Positions 53,581-61,340 of a stretch of DNA of 64,000 nt are shown one piece after another. Numbering within the stretch: position 1 is the stretch's first letter; every line of letters starts with the position of its first letter. Position numbers and translations under genes: made by a program. The stretch lies in assembly GCA_030653545.1 (NCBI GenBank), contig JAURZE010000038.1, positions 62,001 to 126,000 of the forward strand, written 5' to 3'. Origin of the DNA: Nitrospira sp. (GTDB taxonomy: Bacteria > Nitrospirota > Nitrospiria > Nitrospirales > Nitrospiraceae). The notes under the pieces are model-generated. The model was not told where the DNA came from. It saw nothing but the letters and a program-made list of their open reading frames with translations, and searched no databases.

Positions 53581-53702
53581 GGGTTCATTGCCGCATGGCT
53601 CATCAGTGAAACAGAAAACCTCTGAGCAAATCATTGCTCACAAATCCCACGCCAATCTGACAATCGACGCTTGTTCAGACGGAAGCGACATTCCATCACT
53701 GA

Positions 53703-53718
53703 TGGTTCAGCGCTTGCA
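53703..53718 (+). promoter_or_regulatory. candidate sigma-54 promoter of the second 28-residue peptide gene
   Basis: The sequence TGGTTCAGCGCTTGCA has GG at 53704-53705, ten bases, and GC at 53716-53717, with TTGCA at -12. The -24 element is weaker (TGGTTCA against TGGCACG). It lies about 78 bases before the ATG of the paralogous peptide. Confidence 0.45.
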
Positions 53719-53795
53719 CAAGGTCTCAGCCATCAGAGACGCAAATAAAATAGAAAGCAGCCAAGCGGCCGTGAAGGGATAGAAAGGAGCACATC

Positions 53796-53882
53796 ATGGA
53801 CTTCACACTTCTCCTCCTACTTTCCAACATATTCATGGCCTGCTTCATTTACCTAGTCGTGCGGCTGATTTGGCAGGAGTAG
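53796..53882 (+). CDS. 28-residue single-helix membrane peptide, copy 2
   Basis: This frame has GAAAGGAG 7 bases before its ATG. The product starts MDFTLLLLLSNIFMACF and ends VRLIWQE. It has the same length as copy 1 and 14 identical positions, including MDF, N11, MA and LIW. The central helix is uniformly hydrophobic, with one Cys. Conserved length, strong ribosome binding sites and conserved end residues argue that both are translated. Downstream, the sequence around 53927-54003 still resembles that after copy 1, but no receiver gene follows. Confidence 0.68.
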   Translation: MDFTLLLLLSNIFMACFIYLVVRLIWQE

Positions 53883-54771
53883 CGCGCTCAGATCGGGACA
53901 GCCTAAACACTGCGAGCAATGACGCAACGTAACCGATAAGGGAGAATCAGCGAAACATGACTCCGTTTGGAAAAACCCCTCGCCTCAGCATGGAGCCGAC
54001 CAAGTGTCATTCGACTCATACGCGGAGTCGAATCGCTCCACGCAGCCAGGATCCAACCCGCTCCGGGCTGCAGCCGTCGCCTCCAGGCCGAGGACATAGG
54101 AGCCGCCTCTTCGCTTCATATTCGGAGAGACGGCTCCTTCAAAACAGATTAAGGCAAGGCAGAGGCGTCACAGGAAGGAAAAAGGAATGGACGGACAGCC
54201 GGATGGACAAGCGAAGGGTCGAGCCCCTGAAGCAGAGACCCGGAGCGGCGGTCTGAGTGGAGCAGGATGGAGCCACCGTCATCTTGGACCAGACGAAGTG
54301 ACGATACGTGCCAGGCGGTCCCGGTTACGGAACGAAGGAGGCTTGTCGACTCCCCTTCATCTTCCGTTAGTGGCCCTGATGAAACAGGGATCACGACGGA
54401 CGAAGAGACCAAGGCCAGAATCGTTGCAGGCAGCACATCACGCCGGTCCAGCTGGAGACAACCGGTAAGTAAAGAGAGACCGAGCAGGGCCAGGCTTGAT
54501 CGATGAAGAGCCCGAAGACAGACGCGCTCACAAATAGACATAGCTTCCATATCGGAAGCCCCATGGAGATCTGAAGCGCATGGAGTGAGAGAGTCAGGAT
54601 TTTCCTGATGCCCCAGTGAGGGGAATAGGTTGAAACGCAGTCCTAGGACGATGTTCCGAGCCAGGGCCCATCAGCCCTATCCCAAGGGGTTATTGCGGAA
54701 AATGAGCCGGAAGCCTAGCTAGAAGGCACCAGCAACCGAACGATACGAAAGTCCTCGGTCAGTTTGGTCGA
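53883..54771. other. mostly non-coding region with remnants of the peptide module
   Basis: The first 120 bases match the sequence downstream of copy 1 in patches (AACCGAT, GGAGAATCA, then ATGGAGCCGACCA at about 53991-54003). A frame from 53957 begins MTPFGKTPRLSMEPTKCHS and runs on without support to 54256. A minus-strand lipoprotein-like frame (54149-54541) is listed separately. The segment 54600-54771 holds no gene I recognise and I could not match it to a riboswitch. Confidence 0.45.
54149..54541 (-). CDS. possible lipoprotein
   Basis: The protein would be 130 residues. It begins MSICERVCLRALHRSS, then LALLGLSLLTGC, which is a good lipoprotein signal (basic end, hydrophobic core, lipobox LTGC with Cys near residue 28). 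The rest is Ser/Leu-rich with no recognised domain. The ribosome binding site is poor, and a perfect GCTTCC/GGAAGC dyad (54543-54559) sits just upstream of its ATG. It may be a chance frame, but the signal is notable in an otherwise empty region. Confidence 0.4.
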   Translation of the reverse strand: MSICERVCLRALHRSSLALLGLSLLTGCLQLDRRDVLPATILALVSSSVVIPVSSGPLTEDEGESTSLLRSVTGTAWHVSSLRLVQDDGGSILLHSDRRSGSLLQGLDPSLVHPAVRPFLFPSCDASALP

Positions 54772-54795
54772 ATGCGACAGAAGGAGATGCCAAGG

Positions 54796-55989
54796 ATGGC
54801 GCTTCAAATTCGCAGGGCACATCAGTTCTTTTCTTCCCCCCAAGATCTCATCGCACTCAGTACATCCAATGGCACAAACAGGGAAAAGGGTCCTGGGACG
54901 TATTCCATACTACGGATCGTTGGGGGACTTACTCTATGTTTATCCCAGCTCTTCTCCGCTCCTAATGCCGAAAGTGCGGAAAAGTGGCTTATTTATTCTG
55001 AGGCTGGCGTCTTCCCAGATAGCCCAAACCTTCTAGGACATTTCTACTATGGCTACTATGAGGTTCCAGAAAATGAGATAGGCGCGATCGACATTTCAGC
55101 CAGGACACATGAAGTCTACCAAAAGATCTTAAACAAGGATAAGGAGATCAAGAAGGCCAAACCCATCATTACCCGGAAAGATGACGGCTACCTTCTGCTC
55201 TATTTATCAGGAATGGACAAGCCGCTAATCTGCACAAAAGCTGAGGCCGCTTTTAAGCAGTCTGATGCACCCGTAGTCCCGTCAGATACCCTATCCAATG
55301 TCAAAGGGATCACTTCAATCAATCAGGAACAAAACGGCAAGGTATTTCCATGCGATCTTGAAACGAGGGACAAAGGCAATACCAGGATTACATTCACGGT
55401 TGAGAAGCAACTCACCGATACAACTAAAGGAGAGCTGCTGAAGGGAACCGTCCTCGTTCACGAACTCTATCGGTTCCGCATCATCTCTGGGCCCGTGTTT
55501 TCTTCACTCATCACAAAGAACCGCACATACAGCACCTTAGTAAATGCTGGGGGACAAACCGTCATCTCGTCATCGCGGACAAATGATGCTCCCGTGAACT
55601 TTCCCCTATTTCTCAAGTGTTACTGTTTCTCGAAAGATGGTCGGGACATCTTGGTAAATCCCCCCTACTTAACATGGGAAGGGTTTCGCCAGCGAGTAAA
55701 CCCGATTGTGGGAATCAACCTTGTTGACAATCCCTTCAAAAATTTTTACGCAGGATTCAGTTTTGAGCCCGTTCTCGGAGTGGATATCGTGGCTGGTGCA
55801 CATTTCGCAAAGATAGATCAACTTGCCGGAGGGTTTTCAGACGGTCAAGTCGTTGCAGCAGGCACACAACCACCCACCACGAGCAAGTTTCTCACAGGCG
55901 GCTTTGTTGGCGTCACGGCTGATGTTGGGGTCATCGGTTCGTGGCTGGGATCCCAGATCACAAAAACAATTAAAGAAGGGCTGCGCTAA
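54796..55989 (+). CDS. hypothetical exported protein
   Basis: About 397 residues from the ATG at 54796 (AAGGAG 9 bases before); ATGs at 54772 and 54787 are alternatives. A signal-like stretch (SILRIVGGLTLCLSQLFSAP) lies about 35-40 residues in, so either the N-terminus is long or the true start is a non-ATG codon. The body has mixed beta-rich sequence, and an end reading GAHFAKIDQLAGGF, GVTADVGVIGSWLGSQI looks like the last strands of an outer-membrane or pore-like domain. No family recognised. Base composition is clearly lower in GC than in the housekeeping regions. It starts the secreted-protein block. Confidence 0.65.
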   Translation: MALQIRRAHQFFSSPQDLIALSTSNGTNREKGPGTYSILRIVGGLTLCLSQLFSAPNAESAEKWLIYSEAGVFPDSPNLLGHFYYGYYEVPENEIGAIDISARTHEVYQKILNKDKEIKKAKPIITRKDDGYLLLYLSGMDKPLICTKAEAAFKQSDAPVVPSDTLSNVKGITSINQEQNGKVFPCDLETRDKGNTRITFTVEKQLTDTTKGELLKGTVLVHELYRFRIISGPVFSSLITKNRTYSTLVNAGGQTVISSSRTNDAPVNFPLFLKCYCFSKDGRDILVNPPYLTWEGFRQRVNPIVGINLVDNPFKNFYAGFSFEPVLGVDIVAGAHFAKIDQLAGGFSDGQVVAAGTQPPTTSKFLTGGFVGVTADVGVIGSWLGSQITKTIKEGLR

Positions 55990-56045
55990 GATCAGCAGAA
56001 AATGTTGGTAACACCTTTCCAAGCTCAACCGGGCACGAGGATAGT

Positions 56046-56927
56046 ATGAAGAGAGTAATAAGGTTGTTGACCTCACTTACTTTCGCAATTCAGCTCCTCT
56101 ACGCATCAGTCGGCTTCTCTCAGCCGGCTATTTTGATAGCCCCTGAGATTGAACGCGTTCCCGATGATAGACCACTAATAACTACACCTCCGATTCCGAG
56201 GCCTCCAGGGCTTGGGCGGATTCCTATTCCTAAGCCCGTTCCCGATCTCAGTAGAATTCGAAGGCCCCCCTTTGGCCTTCCCAGCAATGACGGAATCAAA
56301 TTTGGATGTCCTTTTTATTGCGACCAGAACTATTGTGTGCTCTGCACGAAAGCTTTCAAGCAGCTTGAGGCTGGCTGGTGTTGGAACGCCGTCTCCCAGA
56401 TCATCTTAGACTATCATGACATCAAGGTCACGCAATGTGAGATTGCAAACCGGGTATACCCACAACAGTCGCCTTGCTGCCTCAAGGACGGTCGCCCATA
56501 TGCCCAAGATACTAATGACCCCAATGCCAGACCGGATTGCGGGCTGAGCGCAGGTGGTTTTCCACAGTATGTTTTCGATAAATATGCTTTCGATTATTCG
56601 CCTCAGTCCACTCCAAATGGACAGCTCCAGCTACAGCTTCTATTTTGGTCCGCAGCGGTCGAGCAAATAAAAAAAGATCGGCCTTATATCGTGTGGTTGC
56701 ACTCTCTCATCGGTAACCCTTCCCATACCCTGGTGGTACATGGATTTTCTGATCTCATGGGCGGCGCGAGAGAACTCAAGGTCATTGATCCTCAAACCAA
56801 CCCTCCAGATGATTGGTTCCAACCCTGGGACGGCACGCTTAGGTCAGTTGGTTCGGCACAGGTGCCAGTTGGCTTGGGCGATATGAATAATCAACATACA
56901 GGAGACATCTCCGATATCCAACCGTAG
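56046..56927 (+). CDS. secreted papain-like cysteine protease
   Basis: A 293-residue protein with a signal peptide (cut near residue 25) and a Pro-rich linker (about 38-80). The catalytic domain has the Cys in GWCWNAVSQIILDYHD (Cys112) and QCEIANRVY near 130. The His is probably in SHTLVVHGFSD (His227), with VIDPQTNPPDDW following. This pattern fits the papain-like family that includes AvrRpt2-type C70 peptidases. The many cysteines (about 12) in the mature part suggest disulfides and secretion. Substrate unknown; self-processing or a neighbour is possible. Confidence 0.78.
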   Translation: MKRVIRLLTSLTFAIQLLYASVGFSQPAILIAPEIERVPDDRPLITTPPIPRPPGLGRIPIPKPVPDLSRIRRPPFGLPSNDGIKFGCPFYCDQNYCVLCTKAFKQLEAGWCWNAVSQIILDYHDIKVTQCEIANRVYPQQSPCCLKDGRPYAQDTNDPNARPDCGLSAGGFPQYVFDKYAFDYSPQSTPNGQLQLQLLFWSAAVEQIKKDRPYIVWLHSLIGNPSHTLVVHGFSDLMGGARELKVIDPQTNPPDDWFQPWDGTLRSVGSAQVPVGLGDMNNQHTGDISDIQP

Positions 56928-56948
56928 GTGCACAGGATAATTGACAGG

Positions 56949-57701
56949 ATGCGGTACTTCATATCCCTCAAAACAATCTACCTGTATACGAAGTCGGCCA
57001 GATTAACCCTCATCATTTTGCCTATTCTTATTTCCCTCTCCGCACATGCTGCGGATGTGAACCGAGAGGACACCGGGCAAACATTCCATGCCCCTCAAGT
57101 ATTTCCTAATCCAAAAGGAGCCGCACAGTTTGGCTTGGAGGAAATACGGAAGATCGGACTGTTACCGGACCGCGATCACGAGATGTATGCCCAAGCATTA
57201 GGGCTCTCTACCGCTTCAGAAACATTGGTTGCTGAGCTGGGGGTTGGCCTACGAACCTATGATGTCCCAATAATTAAGCTCAAAACCTTTCAGGCCACGG
57301 ACGACCCGGTCTCTCTGTTACTTGATGTCCATGAAATTATCTTCCCGGTCTTGGTTGAGGGACAACCACGATCGTCCTTGACGATCACCGAATCAGAGCA
57401 GGGAAAAGGGTGGAGAGTCCTGAAGAAGGGACGATCTACACTCATTCATCTAATCGAGCAATACCGAACATCCAACGAAGATAATCTGGTTGTAATTTCA
57501 GCGATTGGCCTACGGTTCTTGAGCAAGGGGAACCAAACCGATCAAGGGGAACTAGTGCTGATCCCGCTTGCTGATGGTCCCACAACCGAGATACGAGCTG
57601 GCAAGCCCATATCGGCTCGTAAACTGTTTCTGGAGCTTAACGGTGAAATGCCCCCTTCTCAAACGGGTGGCCAGAATCACGGCTTATCGATCCAGCGGTG
57701 A
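56949..57701 (+). CDS. hypothetical exported protein
   Basis: About 250 residues from the ATG at 56949 (GTG at 56928, directly after the protease stop, is an alternative). The N-terminal hydrophobic segment (LTLIILPILISLSAHA) is followed by a signal-peptidase-like site. The mature part is mixed alpha/beta (GLEEIRKIGLLPDRDHEMYA, VHEIIFPVLVEG, SSLTITESEQGKGWRVL). No family recognised. The tight spacing implies cotranscription with the protease, so it may be a substrate, inhibitor or partner. Confidence 0.65.
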   Translation: MRYFISLKTIYLYTKSARLTLIILPILISLSAHAADVNREDTGQTFHAPQVFPNPKGAAQFGLEEIRKIGLLPDRDHEMYAQALGLSTASETLVAELGVGLRTYDVPIIKLKTFQATDDPVSLLLDVHEIIFPVLVEGQPRSSLTITESEQGKGWRVLKKGRSTLIHLIEQYRTSNEDNLVVISAIGLRFLSKGNQTDQGELVLIPLADGPTTEIRAGKPISARKLFLELNGEMPPSQTGGQNHGLSIQR

Positions 57702-57726
57702 ACTCACCAAACAAGGGAGGGATGAG

Positions 57727-58137
57727 ATGCTGAAGTTAACTCGGACATTGACGACTGGAGGAGCAAGCGTGCTCTTGTGGGTTTTCATTTTAGTAGGATT
57801 GCAAGGCTGTCGCCACGATATATATCACCATGGGCGCACTGATCTCATGGTACCAGATGATCGTGGACCTGTGGTAGGGGTCGATGACTGTGGCGCGAAG
57901 GGATGCGACCCAACAGGCTACACTGGGTCCCCGCAAGGCTTTGTGGGAATCGGCGGACCCAGTCCAGTTGGATCCGGCTATACCTGTAACGCCGGAAGCG
58001 TCAAGTGCGGCAATAACAACCCGGGATGTTCACTGCGCTACCCAAACAGGGTATGCACGTCCACATTTACATATCCCAGCAGTGGCACTAGTGGGCCTTG
58101 TGCGTGTCAATGTCTCAATCCGCCACCGGCACCTTGA
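57727..58137 (+). CDS. Cys-rich small lipoprotein
   Basis: The protein is 136 residues from the ATG at 57727 (GGAGGG site upstream). The lipobox is LQGC (Cys near residue 28) after a hydrophobic stretch. The mature part is Gly/Pro-rich with nine more cysteines in groups (DDCGAKGCDP; CNAGSVKCGNNNPGCS; CACQC). This suggests a disulfide-stabilised surface protein. It is the last gene of the lower-GC block and is followed by a long perfect dyad. Confidence 0.72.
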   Translation: MLKLTRTLTTGGASVLLWVFILVGLQGCRHDIYHHGRTDLMVPDDRGPVVGVDDCGAKGCDPTGYTGSPQGFVGIGGPSPVGSGYTCNAGSVKCGNNNPGCSLRYPNRVCTSTFTYPSSGTSGPCACQCLNPPPAP

Positions 58138-58172
58138 TACATTCCGGTCTTGCAGAACGGTCGCTAACAGAA

Positions 58173-58200
58173 GGCGTGGTGTGATCGACCACACCACGCC
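58173..58200. promoter_or_regulatory. perfect 11-pair inverted repeat upstream of tpsA
   Basis: GGCGTGGTGTG (58173-58183) and CACACCACGCC, ending at 58200, are perfect complements around a 6-base loop. There is no T-tract, so it is not a normal terminator. It lies 133 bases before the tpsA ATG and 35 bases after the lipoprotein stop. It could be an operator or a factor-dependent terminator. Confidence 0.5.
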
Positions 58201-58333
58201 GGTCCGTCTGGGCAGTGGAGACATTTTCAACCGCCCCTACTCGATGGAGAAGCCTGGCAGGTCCCTTTGGTGAACTCGGAGCGCGCACTGTGTTACGCAT
58301 TTTGAGGAAATCTACGTAACTCGAAGGTGAACC

Positions 58334-61327
58334 ATGAAGAGGACAGGCTTGAAAAATGGGAGCCCATACCTGCACATGCATTCCGTGGTACCCCTTCTAG
58401 CTATCCTTGTCCTTATCCTAGTCCCGTTTTGTTTTCTCGCACTCGGTCACGCTCAAGTCTCCCCGCCCATCACATCCTCTGGTCTGAACACGGTCGTGAC
58501 AACAAACGGCAATGTCCACAGTATCACCGGCGGCACTCGGCCTGGGAACGGAACAAACCTCTTTCATAGTTTCGGTGAGTTTGGCGTTCCGACAAATAAC
58601 ATCGCCAACTTTCTGAATGAGACGGCACTCCCAACAAGCAACATTCTCGGTCGCGTCACCGGCGGAAATCTCTCGACAATTTTCGGCACCGTTCAAACCA
58701 CCGGCTTTGGTAATGCGAACCTGTTTCTCATGAATCCAGCCGGCATCGTATTTGGGCCCAATGCCACATTGAATGTCGGCGGATCTGTCACATTCACCAC
58801 CGCTAACAATCTTCGACTGAACGACGGTGTCTTGTTTAACGCGGTGGCTGGACCAGCCGATGCTCTTCTGAGTGCAGCCCCTGTGGCGGCATTTGGGTTT
58901 CTGGGTTCCAATCACGGATCCATCACCGTTCAAGGCAGCAACCTCTCGGTGCAACCTGGTCAAGCCATTAATCTCGTTGGAGGAGATATCACGATTCAAC
59001 CAACAGAAGTAGAACCGGGCACAATCCAATCTGCCCGTCTCACAGCTTCGGAGGGACACATCAACTTCGTGAGCGTCGCCTCGCCTGGAGAAGTTCTCGC
59101 CGCATCCTTCCAGCCAGCGTCCGAAATGACGCTCGGTTCGATCAGCCTTAGCCCCGGCACATTGGTTGTCGTGAGCGGAAATGCCGCAGGCACCGTTCGT
59201 ATCAGAGGCGGAACCCTTGTGATGGACAACGCCACGATCTTGGCCGATACGATAAATACCACGGGGGCTCCAGTTGCGATCGACATCAATGTCACCGGTG
59301 ACATGTCCATCTCGAGCGATGGAGCGCCTGCGCTTACGGCAAGATCTTCGGGATCGGGTGACGCCGGAGAGACTCGCATAGCGTCCGCCAACTTGACAGT
59401 GACATCAACGGCTCTAGACTCCACGCTCGCCCTGATCGATACCCGCACCTCAGGGACGGGCCAAGCGGGGAAGGTTGACATCACGACCGGCGATCTCGAC
59501 GCAAGCGGTGGCACCTGGCTCATCGATAGCGGAACGACCGGTCCGGGCAACGGATCAGACGTCACCATTACGGCAGGAAACATTCGCCTGAATGACGTCA
59601 ACATCAGCACAGGCGACTTTCGGGCTATCAATCAGGGCATTATTGATGCCACCGGTTTCGCGGGAAACATTCGACTTACGGCAGATAGCACTTTGGACAT
59701 GACCGCGTCAGTCCTCTCCACAGACTCATTCCTCGGGCAGGGAGGCGACATTACGCTAAGAGCCGGAAATTTGCAGATGCTGAATGGCCTCATTGGGTCC
59801 CTTTCTCTGGGAGGCAGCGGAGCTATCACCATCACAGCCGATAGCATACAGATGACCCGAGCACAAATTGAGACAGAGACCGCGTTCGAACCAGGGCGCG
59901 ACATTACTCTCACCGGGAAGGTAATCGAACTGAGAGACGGAACCTCTATACGGAACCAGACCTCTGGCAATGCGGATGCCGGCAATATCCTTGTGACGGC
60001 CACAGAGCGCCTCATCCTCTCCGACCAGCCCACCACGAGCAGGCCCACCGGGTTGTACACGAACTCGCTGGGCGTCGAAGACGAACCTCTGGATACATTA
60101 GGAGGACGTGCCGGTTCGATCATGATTACAACTCCTCGGCTTGAGATGAGTGGGGGGGCGCGGATCAACACCACTACGGAAACGAGCGGACGGGGCGGCG
60201 ATGTCACAATTACCGGAACGGACCTTATATCTATATCCGGCGAACGGCGACTCCCTATCCCCGAAGACGAACTGTCTCTGGGAGCCACGAATCCTGGTGG
60301 AATCTTCACCCGTACGGTTGGCAGCGTGTTCTGTTCCGGCCCTTGTGGTGATGCTGGACACATCACTATCACCACCGGTTCCTTGAACTTGAACAGCGGT
60401 GCAGCGATCGATAGTGGAACTAGTAGCACTGGACAAGGTGGCGCTATTGGAATTAGCGCAACGAACGCGATCACTTTATCTGGCACGCTAGCTGACGGCA
60501 CACCGGGTGGCATCTTCAGTCGGGCAGTTGGAACCGCCCATGATTCGGGATCAGGCGGCAACATCGCTCTCACAGCCGGGCAATCTGTGACCATCTCGGG
60601 CGGCGCGGCGGTTTCCGCCAGCAGCACGGGACCAGGCAACGCTGGCAACATTGCGATCAATGCCGGCCAGCAATTTGAAATGCGCAACGGCTCGGTGAAG
60701 ACGGAAGCGGCTCAGGCGAGCGGCGGAAATATCGACATTCAAGCCATTGACCGTATCCGACTGGTGAATAGTTCCATCAGCACATCGGTACTTGGCGGTA
60801 GCGGCAGTGGTGGAAATATTACGATCGATCCGAATGTCGTCATCTTGCAGAACAGCCAGGTGATTGCCCAGGCCGTCCAGGGCGCCGGGGGGAATATTTC
60901 CATCACCACGCCACTCTTCCTCGCCGATGCCGGCAGCCTGGTGGATGCCTCGTCGCAATTCGGCTTGAACGGCACGGTGAACATCCAGAGTCCGACCTCG
61001 AACCTGGCAGGCACCGTCTCCTCACTCCCCTCTTCGCTTCGCCAGGTGCAATCACTACAGACCGGTCGTTGCGCGGCACTGGCCGATAGCCGATCCAGCA
61101 GCTTGATCGTCGCCGGGCGCGATATTCTTCCGGCGGAGCCGGGCGGTTGGTCGCCCAGTCCCTTCGCGCTCATGGGCGCGGAGACCGATTCACTTGCCAT
61201 CGCGTTGCCACCGGTCGCAGCCATGACTGCATCGGCCGATGCCCCGCTCTCGTTGCGTCGGTTGACCCCCGCAGGCTTTCTGACACAGAGCTTTGCGGAG
61301 AGCGGATTGACTGGATGCCGCGCGTAA
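58334..61327 (+). CDS. two-partner secretion exoprotein (TpsA, filamentous hemagglutinin-like)
   Basis: A 997-residue exoprotein. The signal peptide ends near residue 41 (FLALGHAQ). The TPS domain (about 42-300) has NLFHSFGEFGVP, NILGRVTGG and NPAGIVFGPNATLNVGGS, which guide it to its TpsB partner. The rest (about 300-900) is a beta-helix with Gly/Asn-rich turns such as GDITLRAGNLQML and GNIAINAGQQF. The C-terminus has RCAALADSRSSSLIVAGRDILPAEPGG, typical of cyanobacterial-style TpsA. It is short for an adhesin and shows no toxin domain. tpsB follows after 13 bases. Confidence 0.9.
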   Translation: MKRTGLKNGSPYLHMHSVVPLLAILVLILVPFCFLALGHAQVSPPITSSGLNTVVTTNGNVHSITGGTRPGNGTNLFHSFGEFGVPTNNIANFLNETALPTSNILGRVTGGNLSTIFGTVQTTGFGNANLFLMNPAGIVFGPNATLNVGGSVTFTTANNLRLNDGVLFNAVAGPADALLSAAPVAAFGFLGSNHGSITVQGSNLSVQPGQAINLVGGDITIQPTEVEPGTIQSARLTASEGHINFVSVASPGEVLAASFQPASEMTLGSISLSPGTLVVVSGNAAGTVRIRGGTLVMDNATILADTINTTGAPVAIDINVTGDMSISSDGAPALTARSSGSGDAGETRIASANLTVTSTALDSTLALIDTRTSGTGQAGKVDITTGDLDASGGTWLIDSGTTGPGNGSDVTITAGNIRLNDVNISTGDFRAINQGIIDATGFAGNIRLTADSTLDMTASVLSTDSFLGQGGDITLRAGNLQMLNGLIGSLSLGGSGAITITADSIQMTRAQIETETAFEPGRDITLTGKVIELRDGTSIRNQTSGNADAGNILVTATERLILSDQPTTSRPTGLYTNSLGVEDEPLDTLGGRAGSIMITTPRLEMSGGARINTTTETSGRGGDVTITGTDLISISGERRLPIPEDELSLGATNPGGIFTRTVGSVFCSGPCGDAGHITITTGSLNLNSGAAIDSGTSSTGQGGAIGISATNAITLSGTLADGTPGGIFSRAVGTAHDSGSGGNIALTAGQSVTISGGAAVSASSTGPGNAGNIAINAGQQFEMRNGSVKTEAAQASGGNIDIQAIDRIRLVNSSISTSVLGGSGSGGNITIDPNVVILQNSQVIAQAVQGAGGNISITTPLFLADAGSLVDASSQFGLNGTVNIQSPTSNLAGTVSSLPSSLRQVQSLQTGRCAALADSRSSSLIVAGRDILPAEPGGWSPSPFALMGAETDSLAIALPPVAAMTASADAPLSLRRLTPAGFLTQSFAESGLTGCRA

Positions 61328-61340
61328 GGTCGAGGCTTGG

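Noticed and set aside
53579-53782. 67-codon frame ending just before the second small peptide
   Set aside because: It starts at TTG without a ribosome binding site, would contain the sigma-54-like element, and has no counterpart before the first copy.
53957-54256. 99-codon frame after the second small peptide
   Set aside because: Only the first 20 codons resemble the frame after copy 1; the remainder is Arg/Ser-rich chance-like sequence. I kept the similarity as a finding and did not list it as a gene.
54600-54771. Possible riboswitch upstream of the exported-protein block
   Set aside because: I compared it by eye with c-di-GMP-I and fluoride riboswitch cores and found no match.
54141-54771. 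Non-coding RNA or transposon remnant
   Set aside because: No terminal inverted repeats, target duplications or conserved RNA motif were seen.
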